Source: Pestalotiopsis fici W106-1 (lineage: Eukaryota; Ascomycota; Sordariomycetes; Amphisphaeriales; Sporocadaceae). From it: DNA of 64,000 nt. Location of the stretch: NCBI RefSeq assembly GCF_000516985.1, contig NW_006917092.1:3550619-3614618 (forward strand), written 5' to 3'. The position numbers and the translations under genes are program-made. Positions 35,340-45,884 of this stretch are shown one piece after another; positions within the stretch are counted from its first letter, which is position 1, and each line of letters starts with the position of its first letter. Below the pieces are notes generated by a model that worked only from the letters and a program-made list of their open reading frames with translations, was not told the origin of the DNA and made no database searches.

Positions 35340-36793
35340 CCTGCTATGTATGCTAGGTTGCGTTGGGCAACCTTGCTTAAACAGCAAAGTACAGGTACAT
35401 AAAGATTTAAGTTTCTGTTTGTAGGAGTCGTAGATAGAGTGAATTTTCAAGTTCTAACATTACGTTTTTGGTTATGTATCCTTCGTATCTTTAATTAGGA
35501 CTTGCTGGTTATCGCTTAGGTTACGAGTTGTTGGTATTCGCAAGAGGCTATCAACTCCGTTTAATAGGACTATTGACATTGGCACGGTTTTATTTGTACC
35601 ATCTCGACTTACTTTCATGTAATAAACAAACCATTCCAAAAACTATTCTGCACTTGTCACGGCACAAACATTCCATTTCCTCGCTCCAGATTGGTAATTT
35701 CGTCATTCCGGCCCGTATCTGGCTGACCCAAAGTAAACTCCAACGACTCGTGATAATGATTGAGATAGATTTTAATACTGATGAACTCTTTCTGGTGAAG
35801 AAACTCAGTGACGCGATGTATTTCCCCATTCAGATTTCCGAAGGATGTTTCGGAAATACGATGCCACCATATATGTCTGTGCACATCAGACAGCATGGCG
35901 CCAAATGGTGGCCATGGACACGACTATAATGCCGCGCAATCACTACACAGGCAAGGTACGGCATAGCCTGCATTCATGACTAAAGCTCGCAAACAAAGTA
36001 ATGCCCATTAAGGTTCGATCGGCCGTCTTTCCTTGTAACCATGTTGCATCGAGACCCCGGATTTTGACACAGCTTGGCACAGCCCTCATGTGCCAAGACT
36101 TCCTGCAAGGCTGGAAGCAGTTGATCAATGCTGATTCAGATTCAACTACCTTTCTTTCAAGGACATGCCAGTGTCCGTATGGACCGGGCCTAGATGGAGC
36201 CTACACATATGAATATGCCGGCCGGAACGTCTCCACCCTTGAGCAGTTGACCGGCATCGTATGCGGATGGCCTTACCCCACACCTTCGCTTGTGCAGGTC
36301 ACAACAGCGGACCACTTGTCTCCGGTGTCACCAAACCTATTTTAGACGAAGCCGACAGCCGATGACTCTTTATTGGCTGAATATCTTCTATATAATCCGA
36401 CCAGGTAGCATTGTCTTGTCAGACGCTCCGCGCTTGCCACGGGCTATTGGTAACTTGAAGACTGAAGCAGGATATCGTGGACTATGCAGACCCCAACTAC
36501 CAAGTCGCATAAGATGTCACCTTGAACATTTTGCACCAATTGAAGTTCTTCCAACCTCTAGCGTCGTCCCTTTGCTCACGCGTGCTCAGCCCGACCTTCT
36601 ATTCCAAATCGGACTCGACATCTCCGATTACCAAGGCCTTGCCAACCGGGGATCTCCCTAGGCGTCGTTCGATGTTGAGAAACGGTGTGATGGCAACCTG
36701 ACTTGGGCTGAGGCGATCAAGGACCGGATGAGCCGGTCATGACATCTGATTGAAGGAAACCTCGATCTACTTCCGTACTACCAATTTTGGTTC

Positions 36794-36944
36794 CTGGGGA
36801 CCAGCCGCCACTCCGAAACAAGTCGGTCGCGGATGAGTGCCATCACGACCGGATCGACGTGAAACGATTCCGATAATGGACTCATGGATCGTCTTGGACA
36901 ACCCTTGGTCGCCGTTTGCCACGCAGTTTACATCTTGTCCCCGG
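36794..36944. promoter_or_regulatory. CRE1-like carbon-catabolite sites upstream of the GH7 gene
   Basis: Two matches to the SYGGRG consensus: CTGGGG at 36794-36799 and, on the reverse strand, CCGGGG at 36939-36944. They lie about 150 and 300 bp upstream of the cellulase start. Family knowledge: the CreA/Cre1 repressor binds such sites in cellulase promoters. The motif is short, so chance matches are likely. Confidence 0.3.
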
Positions 36945-36990
36945 CTAGGGACATGAGTGCCTGATGATTCCGGCCGTCACTAACATGACG

Positions 36991-36997
36991 TATATAA
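36991..36997 (+). promoter_or_regulatory. TATA box of the GH7 gene
   Basis: TATATAA about 103 bp upstream of the ATG at 37094, the spacing usual for strongly induced fungal genes. Inferred from position. Confidence 0.5.
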
Positions 36998-37093
36998 CCC
37001 AAGAATGCCCCTCTGGACCCCTTTACTTGCCATGAATTAAGTATCAAGAGAGAAACAAGAGTCATCAACCACGACAAGGCCTTGAACAGCGCA

Positions 37094-38703
37094 ATGATTC
37101 CAAATATCGCAGCAATTCTATCGCTGGCGAGCCTTGCGGCTGCCCAGCAGGTGGGTACCCAGCAGACCGAGACTCATCCTTCATTGTCGTGGAGCCAATG
37201 CACGAGTTCGGGATGTTCTACAAAGAGCGGCTCTGTTGTTGTTGATTCCAACTGGCGTTGGCTTCACGATGTCAACAGCACCACGAACTGCTATGACGGT
37301 ATGTGGCATTATGACCCAGTGACTTGATTCCTAAACGATTCAAGTTTGTGTATCCCAAGCGAAAAATCAAACGCTGATAATTTATAACTGTCTAGGAAAT
37401 GAATGGACCACCGTTTGCAGCACCGAGACCGACTGTGCAACAAAGTGTGCCCTCGAAGGCGCGGATTATTCAGGAACTTACGGAGTTACTACCAGTGGCA
37501 ACGCCTTGACCCTCAAGTTCGTTACCGATGGCCCATACAGCACCAACATTGGCTCGCGTATGTACTTGATGGCCAGCGATAGCGCGTACCAGATGTTCAC
37601 CCTGTCTGGCAATGAGCTAGCTTTCGACGTTGATCTTTCAACCGTTGACTGTGGTCTTAACGCCGCTCTTTACTTTGTTGCCATGCCTTCCGACGGTGGC
37701 ATGTCAAGCCAGCCAAACAACAAGGCTGGCGCCAAGTATGGAACTGGATATTGCGATGCCCAATGCGCTCGCGACCTCAAGTTCGTTGGTGGAAAGGCCA
37801 ACATTGAGGGTTGGGTGCCATCAACCAACGACCCCAACGCTGGAGTCGGACCATACGGGGCCTGCTGTGCCGAGATTGATGTCTGGTAAGTAATCACGGT
37901 GTAAACTGATTTTTATCATGCATTCGTCTGACATGACTGATTAGGGAATCCAACTCCCACTCGTTCGCCCTCACCCCACACCCGTGCGAGAACAACGCCT
38001 ACCACGTCTGCGAGACCGATGGCTGTGGCGGTACATATAGTGAGGACCGATTTGCCGGTGACTGTGACGCCAACGGCTGTGACTACAACCCATACCGCAA
38101 TGGTGTGACCGACTTCTACGGCAAGGGAAAGACCATCGACACGAGCAAGAAGTTCACCGTTGTCACCCAGTTTGCCCAGAACAACCTCACCCAGTACTTT
38201 GTCCAGGATGGTGAGACCTATTACATCCCCGCCCCGGCTTTTGACGGCTTCCCCGACAGCAGCTCCATCACTCCAGCCTACTGCTCCGCCGAGGTTAGTG
38301 TTTTCGGCGACCGGGACCGCTTCAGCGAGGTCGGAGGATTCACCAAGGTCAACTCTGCCCTGAGCTCCAACCCCATGGTATTGGTCATGTCCATCTGGGA
38401 TGACGTAAGTAACATTGTTTATTTTACAAGATAATTTCGAGTACTAATCGATCGTCACAGCACTACGCCAACATGCTCTGGCTTGACTCTTCCTACCCTA
38501 TTGCCGACGCCGGTACCGAGGGTGCTGACCGAGGTGACTGCGCAACCACATCCGGTGTTCCAGCAGACGTCGAGGCGTCCATCCCCAACGCGTAAGTATA
38601 CCTGGAAAATTGCACTCGCCGTGCTTAACAGCTCGCTAATTGTTGATACAGCCAAGTCATCTGGTCCAACATCCGCTTCGGACCCATCGGATCAACCGTC
38701 TAA
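37094..38703 (+). CDS. Glycoside hydrolase family 7 cellulase (cellobiohydrolase type), catalytic domain only
   Basis: Five exons, join(37094..37298, 37396..37885, 37945..38404, 38461..38591, 38652..38703), 445 aa. A 17-residue signal peptide ends at AAA before QQVGTQQ. The catalytic motif EIDVWES is rebuilt across an intron: Glu228 (nucleophile), Asp230 and Glu233 (acid/base). Other family segments are present: [49 protein letters not shown] and the WLDSSYP region near the C terminus. Many Cys residues match the disulfide-rich GH7 fold. Family knowledge: secreted retaining enzyme that releases cellobiose processively from cellulose chain ends. The protein stops at the end of the catalytic fold, with no Ser/Thr linker and no CBM1. 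The first in-frame ATG is at 37094. Confidence 0.95.
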
Positions 38704-39009
38704 GTAGTTTCATTCAAGCGCGCCGAGTAGAATCCCGTGCGCGAAAACATTCGTTCTCAAAATTGCTTGACTATCTGGACAAAATTCTTCTTCTGTATAT
38801 ATTTTACATCAATGATTACACTTGTGCATATATACATGCAAACATTGCTGCGTCTCATATTTGAAATCAACTCGAGTGTAAAATTGTGGCAGTTTTTGGT
38901 GGCAGACCATATTTTACTACGTGATCATACATCTGGCTGTCTATATCTAAAGATATATACCTTTCCACCCCACCCGTATTGAAAATGAAACATATCCGAG
39001 CGTGGAAAT
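38704..39009. other. Convergent intergenic spacer
   Basis: 306 bp, AT-rich, 3' UTRs of the GH7 and flavoenzyme genes. No gene seen. Confidence 0.65.
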
Positions 39010-40583
39010 CTAAAGTCGCGCCAGGGGCTTCATGATGGAGAAATCTTCAAACTCGCTCAGCTCACGCTCTGGGTTGGGATGAGGATCAGGACCGCGCTTC
39101 TCATGTTGTCGGCCGGGACGCCAGGCCCACTTGTCGGCAAACATGGGATCGAGTTTCGATTCCAACATGTCCACAACGTACTTGCCAATGATGGGGAGGA
39201 ATTTGAAGCCATGCGCTGATCCACCCGTTGCGAGATAGAGACCTTTCACATCCGGATGCTGCAAATGGTTAGCATGCAGTTCGGAAATGTCGAGGAGGGT
39301 CTAGTTTGGTATTTAATTTGCACTTACCGAGTCTACCAGGAAATGGAGATCTTTGGTATCAGTGTCCCTAGCGAGAAGGTCAGAATTGGATCATTACGGC
39401 ATAAGGGGGTAAAGGTCCGTTGTACTCACCAGCATATTCTTGTCTCGAACCATTCTCTATCCGCCAAGTCCGGCACAAATTCTCTTAACCACTGACGAAT
39501 CTCGCGCTCGACTGTTTTGGGAATATCGTCCCTTGGATTATCCTGCCGGTACCTCGGCAAGCTGATGCCAGGCTTTTGCAAATCTAGACAGGAGAAAATG
39601 TCAGCTCTCCATGTTTCCATCCAGTAATAGACCGCACAGAAATCAGATTGTGGAAGATACCACGATAAAAGTGAAAGTACGATATATCCGAAGCACTTAC
39701 TCTTCTTGTTGGTGACGAAATTGACAGTCGCCACCTTGACAATACCATCGCGGTTCGGGGGGAAGATGATTCCTTGTTCAAAATGATCCACAATCTTGAG
39801 CGTAGAGTATTTCTCGACTTCCTGGGGAGTTAATTGGATGTGCCCGACAACATGACCCTTGGATACCAGCTGGCCCTGAAAATCCAACAGCTCTGGCGAG
39901 GCGGCCCCGGCGCTCACGACGACCATGTCGGCATAGTGTCGGGCGCCGCTGGCGGACTCGGCCCCGATGCAGGCACCCTCGGCGTTATACAGCAGTTTTC
40001 GCACCCAGCCGTCATTTCCCGACACGTAGCGAACTCCAAGGGCCTTGGCCGCGCGTGTCATGGCGGCGAGGGCATCGCCGCTCGTGGTCCAGCCAGCCCA
40101 GGGGTTCCACCAGATCTGCCAGTCCTTCATGTCGCCGGTAAATGTTGGGCTAATCTGCTTGGCTTCTTCGGGCGTCACCTTTTTGACCCCCGTTATGCCC
40201 ATTTTCTTCTGGTTCTCCACTGACGCCTCAATAAAAGGTAAACTGACATTTTGCGCAGCCAGGAACCAACCCGTTTGTTGAAACATGCCGGCAAAGATGC
40301 CCGTGTCCTTTTTCCACTCGGCCATGGCCTCGACGCCGAGCCGGGAGTACATGGGCTCCGAGTAGTCGCTGCGGACAATCTTGTTCAGATCGGTCGAAGC
40401 GGCAATGGGCGACGGGCTCTCGAATCTGTCCACAATGGTGACGGTGGTCTTGGACGTGGCCAGGTCTAGACGGCTGGCCAGGTGATATGCTGCAGACACG
40501 CCAAAGGTGCCGCCGCCGACAAAGAGGATTGACTTTCCGGCCAGCGGAGAGGCATTGGCCGCGCTGTTTTGTGACTCTCCCAT
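39010..40583 (-). CDS. FAD-dependent amine oxidase, sarcosine oxidase / fructosyl-amino-acid oxidase (amadoriase) type
   Basis: Four exons, complement(39010..39258, 39328..39367, 39430..39583, 39701..40583), 441 aa, matching the 437-445 aa of fungal amadoriases; exon 3 is 40 nt. The N terminus has the FAD-binding GGGTFG at residues 23-28. The segment STDLNKIVRSDY is the substrate and FAD contact region conserved in amadoriases and monomeric sarcosine oxidases. The RICWDTDT segment is rebuilt by splicing; its Cys345 aligns with the Cys that binds FAD covalently in this family. The C-terminal LATGGSAHGFKFLP loop contacts the flavin. Family knowledge: oxidises secondary amines such as Amadori products or sarcosine, producing H2O2, often in peroxisomes. 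The C terminus (KPLARL) is a possible PTS1 variant ending in ARL. Confidence 0.9.
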
Positions 40584-42553
40584 TTTTTACAAAGTGAATT
40601 TCCGCACTTGTGATAATTTTAATTTTACTTGGACGACGCCCTTGGCCAAAGAGCCCGTGTTGGAGACCGTTGCAAATTTGATGCCCGTAGAATCGTAGGC
40701 CTCTGTCAGATTGCAGTGCCAGTGTAAACACAACAGCAACGAACACGATGTGTTCTCAAAGGTACTAGGTAGGTAGGCATGGTTAAATACCCCCCTTGAC
40801 CCCACAGGTGGTGCGATGTGTATGGCCGCACGCCGGCGTCGGCACCGCTGGGTTCGGGGCCGTCCCGAAGTAATCATGGTTTTGAGAAATACGTCCATCG
40901 GATGTCATGTTGGCATACATGCAACACGGCGCCATTCCGGCCCATGAGCTCTTTGGCTCAATGAAAAAATTGTGGTCTCATGAATTCAGTAATGCCTTTT
41001 GCAACGTATAGACATCTGTCATACTCTCTTTGATTTCATACACTGCCGGGGACTCTGCAGACGGCCCACTCGGGTGTTTGCCGCCGGGTCCGAAGATGGC
41101 CCTCAACTCACCCGCGCGAAACCGGACCCTCTCTAACGGCGGAGGCTTTCGAGACGAGAATCACTTTATAAAACTGAATCTTCTTCATCATAAGAATTTT
41201 GCCTTACAGTCATTGGGATTGATCCGCTTTAGAAATCGGACACAGAATATGGTCTAGCAGCCACGCGAATGTCTGCTAGCCTTCTCGGCGAAAGAGTCGG
41301 CTGCCGCCCGATATTATTATTGTACTACGGACTAGTGGAGCTTCAACATGATTAGGGAGGAACAGAAAAGTCATTGGAGTCAAAAAAGTCCTTGCTATGC
41401 GTTTTGTTCTATTGACATGTTACCCGATTCGTTCGGTGTAAAATTAGATATGACTTTCATGTTCATTTCTGAAACCTGTATCCTTATTGACATGTACTTA
41501 CCTAATAACCCAAACAAAGTGACTTGTTCGAGGGAGGCCTGCGGAATTACAAGGCCTTGACGGGAATGGGTTGGTAGTCGTTCGTTGGGGATATGCGGAA
41601 ACAGAAGTGATGTTCTTTTGCACAGCGCGCGTTTCCAATGCAAACGCTGGCGGGACAATAGTCGATAAAAGAACAAACAAATCTTTCAATCAATTTGAGC
41701 CTCTTCACCTCTTGTTCATCATTGTACTGGCTGTTGAAAAATGATCGTTCATCTCTATACCACAGCACAATTTTTGCTTAGCGCAGCACTGTCTGCAGTG
41801 ATCAATGCCAATGTTCATCCACCATCTGATTGGTGCGAATGGGAAGCTGCGCCTATAGCATGGAAGGAGAAACCAAGAACAGGATCATCTACGTTTCTCT
41901 ATGATAAAATGGCACCACCTAGAAGTGAATGACAAATCGGATGCGGTTCATTCACAGTACATCAGCCGCATAAGCGCTGTAGGCAGGGCAGCGACTAATT
42001 TTAGTTGATGGACAGTATCATTGCACCGCTAAAGTATCAGTATCTTATAATTCTTGGCATAGGCCTACTCCGAAAGACGCCCCGTCGCGACTCGGGGGGG
42101 CCCAGACTGGAGTGCATGCACGCCCTTTGGCGATCCTTCAATTGACAGACCGCGACGACAACAACTTTTGCTACAATGTGATCATGCCATTTCTGTACCC
42201 GTACCATAGGCGCAACGGACTACTGATTCCATGTGCCCGTTGGGGAGACTTGGATTGTAGCACATACCCAGCCACCTACCTAATGTATACCTAGTAAGTG
42301 CTAGGCAGCCAGACAGTCAGCTGTTCATTCGTGTCAATGGCGCCCTTGACACAAATACCTCAAAATACAGGAGTGCAATAACAACCGCCCGCCACAGAAT
42401 AAATACTGCATGTCAATAAGCAACGGTAGTCTGGACCCAGTCACGGTTGGTCACAAAACTTTCAGCTTCGATCAAATCCGCATTAAAGAAAATACCTAGT
42501 TTCGCACCTAAACCTCACTTCATTTAGGGACTCAAAACCCTCCGCAACTCAAG
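40584..42553. other. Intergenic, no supported gene
   Basis: About 2 kb. Contains a GC-richer patch at 41060-41150 with CGG/CCG triplets, short TAGGTA repeats near 40765, and frames under 100 codons with no domain. Divergent promoters of the flavoenzyme and GNAT genes. Confidence 0.55.
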
Positions 42554-43093
42554 ATGTCGACCGACAGGAATATTCAATTCCGCATTGCAACGCTAGAGGA
42601 TGCACCACGACTCCAGCAGCTGATTCAAACCGCATTCCGGGCAGAGGACAGCAGGCCCCAGTGGACAGCGGACATGTCTCTTGGCGCAAGCTTTACTGTC
42701 AATGTTCAAAATGTCATCAACCAGATCAACAAGCCCGAGGGCGGGATCCTAGTCGCTGTCGACGGCAATGACGGCGCCATTATTGCTTCCATCGAGGTGA
42801 CCCGTCGCGGCGACTTTGGTCGCCTGTCCATGATTGCTGTCGAACAGCGTTTCCAGCAGGCCGGGCTTGGGCGACGCGTACTGGCCCGCGCCGAGGACTA
42901 CTGCCGCCAGACCTGGGGCGTGGACAAGTTCAGCCTCGATGCTCTTTCGACGCGAGAGAGGCTGATTGAGTGGTACGAGCGACAAGGCTACTGCAAGACG
43001 GGCGAGCTGACGCCATTCCCGGTCCGCGAGATCGATGGCAGGCCAGTGGGCGACGATTTGTGCTTTGTGCAGATGGAAAAGACGCCCGCTTGA
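42554..43093 (+). CDS. GNAT family N-acetyltransferase
   Basis: Single exon, 179 aa from ATG at 42554. The GNAT fold is visible: an N-terminal strand IQFRIATLEDAPRLQQLI, the central strand FGRLSMIAVEQ, then the acetyl-CoA pyrophosphate loop RFQQAGLGR at residues 99-107 (the Q/R-x-x-G-x-G/A motif). Helix VLARAEDYC follows, and then the LIEWYERQGYCKTGEL segment in which the Tyr of WYERQGY is the usual catalytic or CoA-facing residue. Family knowledge: transfers acetyl from acetyl-CoA to an amine of a small molecule or protein; substrates vary widely. No signal peptide. Convergent with the NmrA-like gene. Confidence 0.9.
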   Translation: MSTDRNIQFRIATLEDAPRLQQLIQTAFRAEDSRPQWTADMSLGASFTVNVQNVINQINKPEGGILVAVDGNDGAIIASIEVTRRGDFGRLSMIAVEQRFQQAGLGRRVLARAEDYCRQTWGVDKFSLDALSTRERLIEWYERQGYCKTGELTPFPVREIDGRPVGDDLCFVQMEKTPA

Positions 43094-43591
43094 GTTTTGC
43101 TATGGGAGAACAACATCGCATGACCCTCGATAGATGCTTTGAATTCCTTAGTGCGACTGGCAATCTTTTAGTCAAAAAGACTCCAGCATTTGTGGAAGAC
43201 TTATGCAGCGGCATGTGAGGCAACATCAAAGCTCCTGTCATCATTCGCATGGCCATAAGCCGGAATGGGAGCGACGCGTACAGATATACAAAGGTTTATC
43301 TTGGCTCAATATTGTGACGCAAACGGGGTTGGCTAGATCGGTTCCATGATCTCTTTGTCATCTCAGTCACAATGGATTTCGAAGGCATTGACTGGAGAGA
43401 GGAGATTGTCCTTCCATCGGGGGGATGGTGTTTTCTTCCTGCGTTTCCAGATGGCCTTTCTTGACACTTATGAAAACGATCAACTTGAAATTCATGGGAA
43501 TAGCACTCATATATTTATATCCTTGATAAATATTCATTTTTTGTAACCCTTTCCTCCCAGTCATCCGGTCAACCATCAAGTCATGTATATG
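43094..43591. other. Convergent intergenic spacer
   Basis: About 500 bp between the GNAT and NmrA-like genes. No gene seen. Confidence 0.6.
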
Positions 43592-44506
43592 TTACATGAC
43601 GTTGAGCGATATCAAGGCGCCTTTGACCACCTCTTCCAATTCTCTCTTTGGTAAACCCAACTGCTCATTCATCACTCTTCCTTCTTCCTCCAGATGCCCT
43701 CCGTACCGCCCCGTCACGAAACCAGTCTCAATCAAGGTGAATGTGGCCAGATCATTCCCATTCTCAACCTCTGCCTGCTTCTCCTTGATCAAAGCGTAGC
43801 TGTCGACCTTCTCAGTGGCGTACTTGACACCCTGGATCTTCTCAATGACTTCAAGTAGCTGCTTCTGGGAGATTGCAAAGTCACTCAGAAAGATGTTGTT
43901 GTTCTTGGTTTCCCCGGGTCTCTTGAGTGCTTCAATAAGTCCCGCGGCCGTGTTTTCCTCCGTCGTGCAAGAAAAGAAGCCGTCGCCGTCGTCCCAGAAC
44001 ACAAATCTGCGTTCCGCCACGTGCATACCAAGAAACTCGTGCGCCATGCTCCATTTGATCCACATGCCGCAAGATACGCTCATCCATTCAATGACACCTT
44101 CAGCCGCCCGGGCGCGCAAGTACTCCTGAACCTTGCCCTTGGCCCGGAAGACGGCGTTCAAGGCTTGCGCTTCGGGTCGCATGTTATTCAGGCCGTACTC
44201 GCTGGGAACATAGCGCTTCACACCCGCAGAGATGGCGGCATCAATCATGCGGAATTGATCCATGACCGAGAGGGACGTCATGCAGTTGACAATGACATCC
44301 TGGCCCTTGAAGGCCTGGACAAGGTCCTCTGTCGGATAGGAGTCTGCAATGATCACGGCCCTGAGATGCTCCGGCAGTTTCGCCTTGGATGATGCTCGTT
44401 GCAGCACAGTCAAGGTAAAGCTGAGTTCCTTTGTCAGAGCTTCGAGTACAACGCTGCCAATGGAGCCCGTCGCTCCAATGAGGAGGATATTCTTGAATGT
44501 GGACAT
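43592..44506 (-). CDS. NmrA-like / isoflavone reductase-like NAD(P)-binding protein
   Basis: Single exon, 304 aa. The frame is open slightly further upstream but only from a TTG, so the first ATG at 44506 is chosen. The N terminus gives a Rossmann strand and the GATGSIG dinucleotide loop (residues 11-17). Family segments follow: VLQRASSKAKL after strand 2, QDVIVNCMTSLS, and AGVKRYVPSEYGLN, which is the hallmark of the isoflavone reductase/phenylcoumaran benzylic ether reductase-like subfamily. The catalytic Lys position of true reductases is not obvious (LNAVFRAKGKVQEYL carries Lys in the expected helix). Family knowledge: members are NADPH-dependent reductases of aromatic compounds or redox sensors regulating transcription. 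A TATATAAA lies about 140 bp upstream. Confidence 0.85.
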   Translation of the reverse strand: MSTFKNILLIGATGSIGSVVLEALTKELSFTLTVLQRASSKAKLPEHLRAVIIADSYPTEDLVQAFKGQDVIVNCMTSLSVMDQFRMIDAAISAGVKRYVPSEYGLNNMRPEAQALNAVFRAKGKVQEYLRARAAEGVIEWMSVSCGMWIKWSMAHEFLGMHVAERRFVFWDDGDGFFSCTTEENTAAGLIEALKRPGETKNNNIFLSDFAISQKQLLEVIEKIQGVKYATEKVDSYALIKEKQAEVENGNDLATFTLIETGFVTGRYGGHLEEEGRVMNEQLGLPKRELEEVVKGALISLNVM

Positions 44507-45884
44507 GGCCGATGCTGACAATTGTTACCACTGACGATTCAATGCAACCAATGCTTCTGGGAGAAATCTTGTGGTCTGATGGTTGGGCCCCGAATTCGTT
44601 TTCTTTTGCCTATTCCCACCCAGTCATGAGGTAGACATGCGCTGTTTATATACGCCGTAATCAACACATTTCCACGCCTTACCAAACCATTCTGTTGTGC
44701 GGTGCATCCATTGTATCATGCATATTATCACAGAATTCTCATAAAATCGTTGTGGAATTCTAATCTTCAATCCCGATGCTGTACAAAACATATGCGGACG
44801 CATGGTTTGTCAGCTCCTTAAACGCCGAAATGGTTCGATGGGCTAGGAAGATTAGTGAACAATGAACGCCGGTGCATAACGGCTTGTCCCGCTGGCGCAC
44901 CCAGGCCGGCTCTGTACTCCAAGATATTACATGAGCATCTAAGCAACATGCTGACGTCAGCTGCCGGTTGCCCTGAGTACATACTGCCTATGAAAACCTT
45001 GGAAGGGCTGATTAAAAGAGAGGAGAAATATTCTGCCCAAGAAGAAGCAAATTGCTTTTGAATGCTTCTCTTGTAGCGAAAACCAGTTGTCTATGCAAAC
45101 CTGAACTGAAGCCCGGACCATAGCAGTCTCACAACTTTAACCCCGCCTACCCACACACCTTCATGCCGAGCAGGGTTTACTGATCGCGGCAGACCAGACA
45201 GAAAGCTCTAGATAGAGATGTACGCTGTATGAACTACATCATTGTGGCATGTCACTTAAATAGGTAACTTGCGTACTAGGTCAAAGGAATGAGCTCTCGC
45301 AAAGATGTCGAGTTGACTGTGGCTGCCAAAGCTGATTATTCGCAGTTCATGAATGCGTTTCTGTCATAAACCAAATGGCACGAATCATGAAGCGCAAGCA
45401 TAAGAATGAAGGAGGTAAACAAGGGGAACAAAAGTGGCGTGAACAATGTTCTACCTGACATGCAACAATCAATTATGTCATTTTCATTGTCTACTGATGT
45501 ATGTCCATTCGCCTATGTATTCCTATCAATAAATGGCTTTTGTTACTTCCAAACTGTCATTAACTATCCAGTAGTTAGTATGATGTAAAACCAGCCACTT
45601 TAAAGTCGTTCATGTGCGAACAATGCATTGTCGTGTCTTTTTATTCAACATTACCACTAAGCATGATGTTTCTCATGATGCGCTCAACTTATAAATAAGA
45701 CCGTTAGGAACCAGCAAATTCAGCTTTCTTCTCCTCATCGATCAACTATATCATCGTCTGAATCAATTACAAACAACTACCCCGAACGCAACAGTACCAA
45801 CAAACCCCAAGTTTAACCTAATTAGCGTGAAAAACAACTTACCATTTCGCAACTTGATATCTATCCTCTCTCAAACCTTTCGAG
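44507..45884. other. Intergenic, AT-rich
   Basis: About 1.4 kb between the NmrA-like gene and the SNF2 gene. Only short frames. The last 150 bp is a CA-rich leader (CAACTACCCCGAACGCAACAG type) before the SNF2 ATG. Confidence 0.6.
44645..44652 (-). promoter_or_regulatory. TATA box of the NmrA-like gene
   Basis: TATATAAA on the minus strand about 139 bp upstream of the ATG at 44506. Inferred from position. Confidence 0.4.

Larger units (their letters stand above)
34017..37093. other. 3 kb gene-free region
   Basis: The largest gap in the window. Open frames (35528-35929, 36001-36345, 36290-36661) are short, mutually overlapping and without recognisable domains. A T16 run lies at 35324-35339. 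The last 300 bp is the promoter of the GH7 gene. It could hold decayed elements or a noncoding transcript, but I see no terminal repeats or transposase remnant. Confidence 0.55.
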
